From NCBI RefSeq assembly GCF_031932625.1, contig NZ_JAVSCK010000003.1, positions 1 through 64,000 on the forward strand: a DNA stretch of 64,000 nt, in the 5' to 3' direction. Under the pieces are notes generated by a model, which ran no database searches, had not been told where the DNA came from, and saw nothing but the letters and a program-made list of their open reading frames with translations. Below are positions 8,766 to 16,807 of this stretch, one piece after another. Positions within the stretch are counted from its first letter, which is position 1. Each line of letters opens with the position of its first letter. The stretch comes from Hwangdonia seohaensis (GTDB lineage Bacteria; Bacteroidota; Bacteroidia; Flavobacteriales; Flavobacteriaceae). The translations under genes and the position numbers were made by a program.

Positions 8766-9560
8766 TTAATCTTTTATTAGTTGGTATTCATGAAGAAATT
8801 CATTGTCGTAAAGATACAAGCTTCCTCTGTTTAGTAAAAACTGATTTATTAACAATTTTGGTGTTTCAATCGAGGAAATAACCTGACTGTTTTTTGGTAA
8901 ATAGTACAAGCTTTTATCGTTGGATTGAAGCACTATGTTGCCATAATTTAAAGCCATGGCTATATAGTTTTTATTTTCGATTTTATAAATAAGACTACCA
9001 TAGGCATCGTATTTATACAAGTACTTTTCTGTAAGCAACCAGCAATAGGTATAGCTGCTTACAAGCTGAATTACAAGCGACTGCACGGGGAGTGCTTTTG
9101 CCCAAACCTCTCCGGTTTTATAGTTGAAAAGCTCTAATTGTTGCAAATCCTGATTGAAAACCCAAAGTTTGCTGCCAAAACCTGTAGAAACATGCGATAT
9201 ATTTTTATACGGTTTTATGGTGTTGAAATCGATTTTATCCATTTCGGAAAACCGATTGTCTAAAACCACAATCGTATTAAAGTTTTTGTAAAAGACTTTG
9301 ATTTTTAAAGGACTAAAAGCATCAACCGATGTGATGTCGCCCAATTGTACGTTGCTGTAATTATAAATAATAGCGTCTTTATGCTTTCTAAATAACGTGT
9401 TGTTATCGATGTATTTAATGACTTCGAAATTGCTGACTTTATCAACGGAAATTATGCTTTCTGCTTTAAGCTCAATTTTTTTAACGAATGTTGTTTTAAT
9501 CCTTTTTTGTGGAAACGCGACTGTGGAAACAAAAAAGAAAAAGAAGGGTATTAATCTCAT
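8766..9560 (-). CDS. exported protein of unknown function, beta-propeller-like
   Basis: 264 residues with a short, very hydrophobic leader (MRLIPFFFFFVSTVAFPQ) typical of an exported protein. The rest consists of regularly spaced beta-strand-like segments of 35-45 residues (for example KLWVFNQDLQQLELFNYKTGE and KYLYKYDAYGSLIYKI), suggesting a WD40/NHL-like propeller. There are no catalytic motifs. It is transcribed just ahead of the deoxynucleoside kinase with a 3-bp gap. I can support the fold only by the repeat pattern, and I cannot assign a function. Confidence 0.6.
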   Translation of the reverse strand: MRLIPFFFFFVSTVAFPQKRIKTTFVKKIELKAESIISVDKVSNFEVIKYIDNNTLFRKHKDAIIYNYSNVQLGDITSVDAFSPLKIKVFYKNFNTIVVLDNRFSEMDKIDFNTIKPYKNISHVSTGFGSKLWVFNQDLQQLELFNYKTGEVWAKALPVQSLVIQLVSSYTYCWLLTEKYLYKYDAYGSLIYKIENKNYIAMALNYGNIVLQSNDKSLYYLPKNSQVISSIETPKLLINQFLLNRGSLYLYDNEFLHEYQLIKD

Positions 9561-9682
9561 TAATTTAAACTGAACAAACCTTAAGCAATCATAAAAGAAG
9601 TAAAGTTCGTTTCTGCATTTTATCCTAAATACCCATTATGGGTTTTCATTGTATTCGGAAAAATACAAAAATCAAACCACAT

Positions 9683-10366
9683 TCAGCAAATTAGTTTATA
9701 TCCAAACCCACGAACATTTAAAATTTGAATGCTTTCGTCTTGATTTAGTTTTTTGCGAAGTTTGGTTATAAAAACATCCATACTTCTCGCCGAGAAAAAA
9801 TCATCATTACCCCAAAGTTTTTTCAGAATTACAGACCGATTTAAAACCGCGTTTTGGTTTTTTATTAAATGAAACAATAAGTGCGCTTCGCGGTGAGTTA
9901 ATTGCACGGGTTCTTCACTGTTAAATTGCAGCATTTGCTTGGGGAAATTAAAGGTATAGTGCCCAATTTTTAAGAGTTCCACGGTTTTTTGAAGCTCGGT
10001 TCTACGCAATAAATTGTTGATTCTAACAATTAACTCTTCTATGCTAAAAGGCTTTTTTAAATAGTCGTTTCCGCCAATGTTAAAGCCTTCAACCACATCT
10101 TGGGTTTGCGATTTTGCGGTTAAAAATATAATAGGAATGCTGTCGTCAATCGTTCTAATGTCTTTGGCTAAGGTAAACCCGTCTTTTTTTGGCATCATCA
10201 CATCCAAAACCAACAACTCGGGACTTTCATTTTTATACACTTCGAAAGCCTTTTCGCCATTTTCGCATAACAGCACATTAAAGTTTCGGGTTTCTAAACT
10301 TTCTTTTATAATTTGCCCTAAAGCTTGTTCGTCCTCCGCTAAAAGTATGGTTGTGGGCTTAGTCAT
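9683..10366 (-). CDS. OmpR-family response regulator
   Basis: The receiver domain (residues 6-120) has the acidic pair EDE at 11-13, phospho-acceptor Asp55 in LLVLDVMMP, the Thr in FLTAKS and the switch Lys in DYLKKPF. A C-terminal winged-helix DNA-binding domain (about 130-227) contains LTHREAHLLFHLI, the recognition region SMDVFITKLRKKL and the wing motif VRGFGYKL. It overlaps the histidine kinase gene by 8 bp, so the two are translated from one message. Likely targets are the divergent GLPGLI/outer-membrane genes: a 10-bp-period repeat suited to an OmpR-type dimer lies between them. Confidence 0.92.
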   Translation of the reverse strand: MTKPTTILLAEDEQALGQIIKESLETRNFNVLLCENGEKAFEVYKNESPELLVLDVMMPKKDGFTLAKDIRTIDDSIPIIFLTAKSQTQDVVEGFNIGGNDYLKKPFSIEELIVRINNLLRRTELQKTVELLKIGHYTFNFPKQMLQFNSEEPVQLTHREAHLLFHLIKNQNAVLNRSVILKKLWGNDDFFSARSMDVFITKLRKKLNQDESIQILNVRGFGYKLIC

Positions 10367-11825
10367 TTGGGAGCGTAATTTTAAAAGTGGTTTGGTTGTT
10401 TTCTAAATTTAAATGAATGCTGCCGCCGTGTTTTTCTGCAATTTTTTTGGCATAATACAAGCCAATTCCAAAACCTTTTACATCGTGGGTATTGCCTTTT
10501 GGTACGCGATAAAATTTTTCAAAAATCTTTTCTTTATTTGCTTTCGTTAATGTGTTCCCATCATCTGAAACAGATACCGTAAAAGCAATGGCATTTTGTG
10601 ATAAATCAATATTAATGGTGTTTCCGCCGTATTTTATGGCGTTATCTAAAATATTATTTATGGCATTTTCAAAATGAAAGGCATCAATTTTGGCGGTAAC
10701 TTTATCCGAAGTCGCTTTAAAATGTATCGGTTTTTCGGTTTGTATTTTATGTTTGTCAACTATGGTTTGCAATATATCCGCAATATGGCAATGGTCTTTT
10801 TCAAGTGTTAAACTATCGCTATCCAAAGTGGCGGTTTCCAGTAGTTTTTCAACCATAATATTGAGTTTTGACAATTGATTGTTAGACATATCCAAATAGG
10901 TTTTTGTCTTCTCTTTATCATCAATAACATTAAAGTTTTTAATGCTTTCAATGGCAACACCAATAGTCGCAATTGGGGTTTTAAACTCGTGGGTAATATT
11001 GCTGATTAAATCGTTTTTTACTTCGGCCAATTGCTTTTGGTTTTTAATGATTTTTAAAAGATACAGCAAACAACCAATAACGGCCAAAACAAGAAAGGTA
11101 GATATTAAAATACTAAGTGCGCTTCTTTTTAATATGATTTTTGTGGCGTTCGGATAAGCAATTTCTAAACTTTCATTTTGCTTTAAAAAAGTGGATTTGG
11201 ATGTGGTTCTTAAATAATCGGGGCTTTCAATTGCGGTATTAAAGGTGTTAAAAACACGGTCGTTTTTATAATGTTTTAATGCAAAATTGATGTTTAACTG
11301 TTTTCTTTCAAACTCATTTTTTATAATGGGATTTAGCTTTTTAAAATCTAAAGTATCATTTTGAATGGATATAAAAATAGAAGTAATGCCTTTTACGAGT
11401 TTTAGGCTATCGGCGGCTTTTTTACCTTTTATAACCTTAATTTGTTTGATGTGGTTTTCGGCTTTCGAAAAAGTAAAACCGCTATCGGAACCGTTAATTT
11501 GTGTAAAGCCCGAAATTTCTTTATCAATGTCGCCTCTATAATCTTCTTGTATTTTTCTGAAAATAGAATCGTTGCGTAACCCATTCAACCGGTTTTTAAA
11601 ATTTAAGCTATCCGTTTCAATGTCTATAAAAGTCATTTGGTTCGCTTCGGCAAGATCGGCATAATAGGTGTCTAAAGCATTATCAAAACCAACCTGTACT
11701 TGATTTATAAAATTCTGTTTGTTCTGTAAATAATTTTTGTAATTCCAATAGCATTGCACAACTATGGTTAGCAATATAGTGGTTACAATTAAATATAAAA
11801 TCCATTTATATTTCTTCTCATTCAT
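10359..11825 (-). CDS. sensor histidine kinase of the GLPGLI-linked two-component system
   Basis: 488 residues. TM helix 1 is at about 8-26 and TM2 at about 236-258, enclosing a sensor region of roughly 210 residues on the periplasmic side with no recognised fold. HisKA follows with phospho-acceptor His279 in NITHEFKTPIA. The HATPase domain shows the N-box NILDNAIKYGG and the G-box GFGIGLYYAKKIAEKHGG. It is the first gene of a two-gene operon with the response regulator. An exact -7 box lies only 4 bp before the ATG, suggesting a leaderless message. The signal sensed is unknown; the divergent GLPGLI and barrel genes suggest an envelope cue. Confidence 0.9.
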   Translation of the reverse strand: MNEKKYKWILYLIVTTILLTIVVQCYWNYKNYLQNKQNFINQVQVGFDNALDTYYADLAEANQMTFIDIETDSLNFKNRLNGLRNDSIFRKIQEDYRGDIDKEISGFTQINGSDSGFTFSKAENHIKQIKVIKGKKAADSLKLVKGITSIFISIQNDTLDFKKLNPIIKNEFERKQLNINFALKHYKNDRVFNTFNTAIESPDYLRTTSKSTFLKQNESLEIAYPNATKIILKRSALSILISTFLVLAVIGCLLYLLKIIKNQKQLAEVKNDLISNITHEFKTPIATIGVAIESIKNFNVIDDKEKTKTYLDMSNNQLSKLNIMVEKLLETATLDSDSLTLEKDHCHIADILQTIVDKHKIQTEKPIHFKATSDKVTAKIDAFHFENAINNILDNAIKYGGNTINIDLSQNAIAFTVSVSDDGNTLTKANKEKIFEKFYRVPKGNTHDVKGFGIGLYYAKKIAEKHGGSIHLNLENNQTTFKITLPND

Positions 11826-11829
11826 ATTT

Positions 11830-11861
11830 CAAAAGTAAGGGTTAAACCGTTACAAAACCAA
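11830..11861 (-). promoter_or_regulatory. promoter of the histidine kinase/response regulator operon
   Basis: On the minus strand: TTG (11861-11859), a 21-bp spacer, then TACTTTTG (11837-11830), an exact TAnnTTTG box. The predicted start of transcription coincides with the ATG at 11825. Confidence 0.7.
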
Positions 11862-11864
11862 TGG

Positions 11865-11890
11865 GTTAACACACGTTAACACTCGTTAAC
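11865..11890. promoter_or_regulatory. candidate response-regulator operator: three GTTAAC sites at 10-bp period
   Basis: GTTAAC occurs at 11865, 11875 and 11885, exactly one helical turn apart, as GTTAACACAC-GTTAACACTC-GTTAAC. Degenerate copies (GTTAAA 11841, GTTACA 11849) lie nearby. The array sits just upstream of the kinase promoter -33 element and occupies the -33 region of the divergent GLPGLI promoter. Direct repeats of about one turn are the usual target of OmpR-family regulators. That the adjacent regulator binds here is inference. Confidence 0.6.
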
Positions 11891-11912
11891 TATAAAAAGC
11901 CCATATAGTTTT

Positions 11913-11920
11913 AATATTTG
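11913..11920 (+). promoter_or_regulatory. -7 element of the GLPGLI operon promoter
   Basis: AATATTTG matches TAnnTTTG at seven of eight positions. There is no TTG at the expected -33 position; that place is taken by the last GTTAAC unit. This fits a promoter that needs an activator. Confidence 0.45.
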
Positions 11921-11975
11921 TACTTCATCAATCAAAAAACGAACAGTAATCAATTTTATTAAAAAAAGATATTAT

Positions 11976-12803
11976 ATGAAAACAATTATGAAATGCATTT
12001 TTATGGTATTTACTTTGGTGGTAGCAAAAGGAAATGCGCAAGATTTTCAGGGTGTGGCCACCTACAAATCGCACAGAAAAGTGGACTTAAAAATGAACGA
12101 CGAGAACACGAATGCAGAAATGCAAAAGCAAATTCAAGAGCAATTGCGAAAACAGTTTCAGCAAGAATACACATTAACGTTTAATAAAAACGAATCGATT
12201 TATAAGCGTAATGAAAAGTTGGAGGCACCATCGTTGGCAAATTCTGGTGCTCAATTTAAAATTAAAATTTCCCAGGGATCCGATGTGATGTACAAAAACG
12301 TAAAAGAAAACAGATACACCAATAAAACAGAAATTTACGGTAAACAGTTTTTAATAAAAGACACGCTAAGCAACCGAAAATGGGAATTGGTAAACGAAAC
12401 CAAAAACATTGGCGATTACACTTGTTTTAAGGCGGTTTTTAAAGATGATTATACCACACAAACATTTAATGAGAAAGGTGAAACAGAAGAAGTAACCAAA
12501 GACCGGACCACCACGGTTTGGTACACACCGCAAATTCCCATTAATAATGGGCCAGATGATTTTTATGGGCTTCCCGGGTTGATTTTAGAAGTTAACGATG
12601 GCGATCTAACCTTGGTTTGCAGCAAGATTGTAATAAACCCAAAAACGCCTCTAAAAATTGAAGAACCCACAAAGGGAAAAGAAGTCACCCAAGCAAAATT
12701 TGAAGAGATTATGGAGAAAAAATCCAAAGAAATGTTGGAGCAATTTCGGTCCAGAAGAGGTAGGGACGATGGCGAAAGAGTTATGATTAGAGTTGGCGGA
12801 TAA
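11976..12803 (+). CDS. GLPGLI family protein, copy 1
   Basis: A secreted protein (275 aa) with a signal peptide ending near residue 22 (GNAQ). The family-defining motif is present as WYTPQIPINNGPDDFYGLPGLILEV near residue 180. The sequence DFQGVATYKSHRK starts the mature part, and YGKQFLIKDTLSNRKWEL in the middle is also typical. The family is found in Bacteroidota and its biochemical role is not established. The C-terminal 40 residues are charged, ending in a short Arg/Gly-rich run. It is first in a three-gene unit with a second GLPGLI protein and an outer-membrane barrel, opposite the two-component system. Confidence 0.9.
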   Translation: MKTIMKCIFMVFTLVVAKGNAQDFQGVATYKSHRKVDLKMNDENTNAEMQKQIQEQLRKQFQQEYTLTFNKNESIYKRNEKLEAPSLANSGAQFKIKISQGSDVMYKNVKENRYTNKTEIYGKQFLIKDTLSNRKWELVNETKNIGDYTCFKAVFKDDYTTQTFNEKGETEEVTKDRTTTVWYTPQIPINNGPDDFYGLPGLILEVNDGDLTLVCSKIVINPKTPLKIEEPTKGKEVTQAKFEEIMEKKSKEMLEQFRSRRGRDDGERVMIRVGG

Positions 12804-12887
12804 ATAAACGGATGGCCGTATTAAACCATAGTGATTTTTAGTAGTCTTATAGATATTATTTAATACCTAACCAAAAGACTTTATAAA

Positions 12888-13760
12888 ATGAAAATCACTG
12901 ATTTTTTTAAATATGCTATTTCTAGTTTAATCCTGTTTGTTGGCGTTTTCGCTTTTGCCCAAAACGACTTTCAAGGTAAGGCGTACTACATGTCGAAAAC
13001 CTCTATCGATATGGATAATTTTGGGCGACCCGGAATGAGCGAAGATCAAAAAAAGCAAATAGCAGAACGCATGAAAAGCATGCTTGAAAAAACATACGTA
13101 TTAATCTTTAATAAAACAGAATCCATTTATAAAGAAGAAGAAAAATTGGAAGCTCCCGGTCAAGGTCAAGGCGGCCGATTTAGAGGAATGATGTCTAGTT
13201 TTACAGGTGGCGACCAATACAAAAACGTTAAGGAAAAAGCGTTTTTGCAAGATCAAGAATTGTTCGGGAAACAGTTTTTAATAAAAGATTCTTTACCTCA
13301 AATAAATTGGGTAATGGGTAGCGAAACCAAACAAATAGGACAGTACATGTGTTTTAAGGCCACGGCAACAATTGCAGATTCCAGTTTCGATTTTACAAGA
13401 TTTAGAAGACCGCGGGAAAGCAGAACCAGTGAGCAAGATTCAACCCAAACCAAAGAGCCAGAAACCAACGATTCCGAGAGGTTAATTCAGGTTGAAGCGT
13501 GGTATACACTTCAAATTCCAATCAGCCAAGGCCCAGGTGAATATTGGGGACTTCCCGGTTTAATTTTAGAAGTAAGCGCAGGGAGAACTACCGTTTTATG
13601 TTCAAAAATAGTGATGAATCCCAGTGAAAAAGATGCCATTAAAAAACCTTCAAAAGGAAAGGAAGTCACCAAGGTGGAATATCAGGAAATCTTAGAAAAG
13701 AAAATGGAGGAATTACGCGAAAACTTTAGAGGACGAGGTCGAGGCGGTAGAAGAGGGTAA
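12888..13760 (+). CDS. GLPGLI family protein, copy 2
   Basis: A paralogue of the preceding gene (290 aa), with the same order of elements: signal peptide ending FAFAQ, DFQGKAYYMSKTS, FGKQFLIKDSLPQINW, then WYTLQIPISQGPGEYWGLPGLILEV. It differs by a Gly/Arg-rich insertion after LEAPG, a charged Ser/Thr/Glu insertion before the GLPGLI motif, and a C-terminal tail made almost only of Arg and Gly (FRGRGRGGRRG). The tail might contact lipid A or another anionic surface, but that is a guess. An 84-bp gap separates it from copy 1 and a 31-bp gap from the barrel gene. Confidence 0.9.
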   Translation: MKITDFFKYAISSLILFVGVFAFAQNDFQGKAYYMSKTSIDMDNFGRPGMSEDQKKQIAERMKSMLEKTYVLIFNKTESIYKEEEKLEAPGQGQGGRFRGMMSSFTGGDQYKNVKEKAFLQDQELFGKQFLIKDSLPQINWVMGSETKQIGQYMCFKATATIADSSFDFTRFRRPRESRTSEQDSTQTKEPETNDSERLIQVEAWYTLQIPISQGPGEYWGLPGLILEVSAGRTTVLCSKIVMNPSEKDAIKKPSKGKEVTKVEYQEILEKKMEELRENFRGRGRGGRRG

Positions 13761-13791
13761 CATCATAAATTAACCAATCAAGAATCACTTA

Positions 13792-16530
13792 ATGAAATTA
13801 AAAATAACCACGCTATTTATTTTAATAGCAAGCTCAGCTTTTGCCCAGATAAAATTAGAAGGCGTCGTAAAAGACAGTATAGGCAATCCGCTTGAATTGG
13901 CCAATGTGATAGCCATAAATCAAGAAACCCAGGCTTTGGAATCTTACGGTATTACCAATGATGACGGGCGTTATAAATTAAATTTAGAAAAAAACACAAC
14001 CTATAGTTTACAAGTAAGTTATATAGGCATGAAGGCTTTTAAGGAAACCATTTCCACCAAAGAAGTGGATCTTGTTAAAAATGTTTCCATGATGCCGGAC
14101 AATGCTTTGGACGCTGTTGAACTCACTTACGAAATGCCGGTAACGGTAAAAGGGGATACCTTAATTTACAATGCCGATTCGTTTAAAACGGGCACAGAAC
14201 GAAAACTTGAAGATGTTTTGGAAAAATTACCGGGTGTAGAAATTAATGACGATGGGCAAGTAGAGGTAGAGGGTAAAGTGGTTAATAAACTTATGGTTAA
14301 CGGAAAGGATTTCTTTGATGGCGACACCAAATTGGCTACCAAAAATATCCCATCAAATGCTGTGGATAAAGTGCAGGTATTGCGAAATCATTCCGAAGTT
14401 GGTCAGTTAAGAAGCGTTACAAATAATCAAGATAATGTCGCTATAAATATCAAACTTAAAGAAGGTAAAGAAAATTTTTGGTTTGGTAATATTACTGCTG
14501 GCGGTGGCGAATCGCCAGACAACGAACTCTATTTAGTGCAGCCCAAACTGTTTTATTACAGTCCCGAGTTCAGTCTTAATTTTATTGGCGATTTAAATAA
14601 CACGGGAGATTTGGCATTAACACGTCGCGACCTTCGCGGATTTGGAGGTGGTTTTAGGGCTCCGAGCAGAGGCAGCGGAACCAGCATTAATTTGGGCGAT
14701 AACGGACTTAATTTTTTAACGAGCCAAAACAATGCGCTCGAAATCGAAAACAAATTAGCGGCTTCAAACTTTAGCTATTCACCTAAAAAAACACTCGATT
14801 TAAGCGGTTTTGCAATTTACAACAGTAGCCGAATATCATCGAAAGAAACAAGTTTTGTACAATACACCGATGCCGATTTGGGCATTCCTGATGAGGCCAC
14901 CGAGCAAAGTAGTAAAGAACGCTCCAATCAAGGATTAGCCAAATTAAGTGCGTCTTACAAACCCAATTTAAACAATCAATTGGATTACGATATTTTGGCA
15001 CGTTTTTCTAAAGATGAACAAAATCAAAACCTGTTTTCTTCGGTTGTGGGCAATACAAATCAGTTGGATGAGGTTACGCCATTCAGCATCAATCAAAACC
15101 TGAATTATTATTACACACTTAACGATACCAATATTTTTGCTTTTGAAGCACAGCATTTAATAAAAAACGAAGACCCATTTTACAATGCATTACTGGTTAA
15201 CGACCCCAATAATAACGATGAAATAGATCCAAACGATAGAGATGCCTTTGATACAACGGCACAAGCCATGGGTTTTAATACCATGTTAAATAATTATGAT
15301 TTGGCCCAAGACAGGCGTATAAAATCCAATCAGCTTGATGCCAAATTGGATTATTACAATATCCTCAATGCAAAAAGCAATATCAATTTTACTTTGGGAA
15401 CAATTTTGAGCCGACAGGAATTCAACTCCAGTATTTTTCAATTTTTAGACGATAATACACAATTTAAACCCACGCCAACCTTTAATAACGGTCGCGCCAC
15501 AAACGATACCGATTACAATTTTACCGATGTGTATTTAGGCGTTCATTATACATTAAAAACCGGTAAGTTCACCATAACTCCAGGGTTTTCCGTGCATGCT
15601 TACGGTAATAAAAACAGTCAGTTTGGAGAAACCTTTAAAAACAACTTTTTGAAGTTTTTACCAGATTTCGAAACCCGTATTCAATTTAAAAAGAGCGAAA
15701 GCTTAACCCTGCGTTATACTATGCAAAATCAATTTACCGATGTTACGCGATTAGCACAGGGCTTGGTGTTTAACAATTACAACAGCATTCAGTTTGGCGA
15801 ACCCGATTTGCAAAATGCCCTATCGCACAATGTAAGCTTGTTTTACAGCAGCTTCAATATGTTTAATTACACCAATGTTTTTGGGCGTCTTTCCTATTCA
15901 AAAAATATCGACCAGATTAGAGGCTTAACAGATTTTGAAAACGTGATTAGAACCAGCACCTTTTTCAACTCAAATTTTGCCGACGAAAGTGTATCGGCAA
16001 ACGGACGCATACAGCGCACCTTTGGTAAATTAAGAGCTGGTTTATCCGCCAATTTCAACTACAGTAAAATCAATCAATTTGTACAAGGCAGGCAATCGTT
16101 AAGCGAGCGGTTTACCCAGAGTTACAACCCCGAGTTGCGCACTAATTTCAGGGAGGCACCAAACCTAAGGTTTAGGTATCGTTACAGCGTTTCCAACAAC
16201 AATTTGGGCACAAGCACAACCAAGTTTATTACCAAGGCACCATCGGTAGATTTTGATGCTTACATCTGGCAATCGGTTACTTTCAGAACCGAATATACCT
16301 ATACCAATCAAAACAGCGGTTCACAGCCATCGCAGTCCTTTAAAACCTGGGATGCGTCGTTGGCTTACCGAAAAGATAAAGATGCCAAATGGGAATACGA
16401 AATTAAGGCCACAAACCTATTGGATATCGACTCGCGCGTGCAAAACAGTGCCAGCAATCTCGCCGTTTATAATTCCGAAACCTTTATACAACCGCGCTTT
16501 ATAACATTGCGGGTGCGTTACGAGTTATAA
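13792..16530 (+). CDS. outer-membrane beta-barrel protein with carboxypeptidase-like regulatory domain (TonB-receptor-like)
   Basis: 912 residues. A signal peptide ends at FAQ (about 19). A CarboxypepD_reg-like beta-sandwich follows (20-105, starting KLEGVVKDSIGNPLELANV), then a plug-like domain (about 120-225, including KLEDVLEKLPGVEINDDG and NKLMVNGKDFFDG), then a long barrel rich in alternating aromatic and polar strands. The C-terminus RFITLRVRYEL ends in a hydrophobic strand, as expected for BAM insertion. This type usually accompanies GLPGLI proteins and a two-component system. Its cargo is unknown and it has no SusD partner here. Confidence 0.88.
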   Translation: MKLKITTLFILIASSAFAQIKLEGVVKDSIGNPLELANVIAINQETQALESYGITNDDGRYKLNLEKNTTYSLQVSYIGMKAFKETISTKEVDLVKNVSMMPDNALDAVELTYEMPVTVKGDTLIYNADSFKTGTERKLEDVLEKLPGVEINDDGQVEVEGKVVNKLMVNGKDFFDGDTKLATKNIPSNAVDKVQVLRNHSEVGQLRSVTNNQDNVAINIKLKEGKENFWFGNITAGGGESPDNELYLVQPKLFYYSPEFSLNFIGDLNNTGDLALTRRDLRGFGGGFRAPSRGSGTSINLGDNGLNFLTSQNNALEIENKLAASNFSYSPKKTLDLSGFAIYNSSRISSKETSFVQYTDADLGIPDEATEQSSKERSNQGLAKLSASYKPNLNNQLDYDILARFSKDEQNQNLFSSVVGNTNQLDEVTPFSINQNLNYYYTLNDTNIFAFEAQHLIKNEDPFYNALLVNDPNNNDEIDPNDRDAFDTTAQAMGFNTMLNNYDLAQDRRIKSNQLDAKLDYYNILNAKSNINFTLGTILSRQEFNSSIFQFLDDNTQFKPTPTFNNGRATNDTDYNFTDVYLGVHYTLKTGKFTITPGFSVHAYGNKNSQFGETFKNNFLKFLPDFETRIQFKKSESLTLRYTMQNQFTDVTRLAQGLVFNNYNSIQFGEPDLQNALSHNVSLFYSSFNMFNYTNVFGRLSYSKNIDQIRGLTDFENVIRTSTFFNSNFADESVSANGRIQRTFGKLRAGLSANFNYSKINQFVQGRQSLSERFTQSYNPELRTNFREAPNLRFRYRYSVSNNNLGTSTTKFITKAPSVDFDAYIWQSVTFRTEYTYTNQNSGSQPSQSFKTWDASLAYRKDKDAKWEYEIKATNLLDIDSRVQNSASNLAVYNSETFIQPRFITLRVRYEL

Positions 16531-16571
16531 TACAATTATATTAATTTCTTTAAGTTTAACACTTTTTATTT

Positions 16572-16678
16572 GGGCGTTACCACAACCCTTCAACTACGTT
16601 CAGGGCAAGTGGTCGGGCTTTCGGCAGTCGCTTCCTCCTACGTCGACGAGCTCCAACAAATGCCTCAATCCCTAACGC
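16572..16678 (+). repeat. structured intergenic repeat, copy 1
   Basis: Shares three blocks in the same order with the element at 51004-51100: GGGCGTKMCC, then GGTCGGGCTTT, then CAATCCCTMACGC about 50-60 bp later. Between blocks 1 and 2 a nested stem forms: ACCAC/GTGGT outside, CCCT/AGGG inside. A 73-codon open frame overlaps it but looks fortuitous. The rest of this 277-bp gap between convergent genes (to 16807) holds no feature I can name. Confidence 0.6.
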
Positions 16679-16807
16679 ACATATGTGCTAGCTCAAGTTT
16701 TTTAACCGAGGATTGTTTTATTTTTGTAGGGGGTCAATTAGCCATTTTGTGTACCATGGGTAGCGTCACGTTAGGCGTTAAGGCCTATTAGGTTTAGTTG
16801 TAGCGCG

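Noticed and set aside
11865..11890. Short direct repeats considered as a CRISPR remnant
   Set aside because: The period is 10 bp with 6-bp identity and there are no spacers; better explained as an operator.
16570..16791. 73-codon open frame on the plus strand downstream of the outer-membrane barrel gene
   Set aside because: It lies over the structured repeat, has no promoter or start context and a composition unlike neighbouring proteins; a fortuitous frame in GC-richer repeat DNA.
16679..16807. Possible integron attC-like sequence around GTTAGGC near 16770
   Set aside because: I could not find the paired inverted boxes required for an attC site, and there is no integrase in the window.
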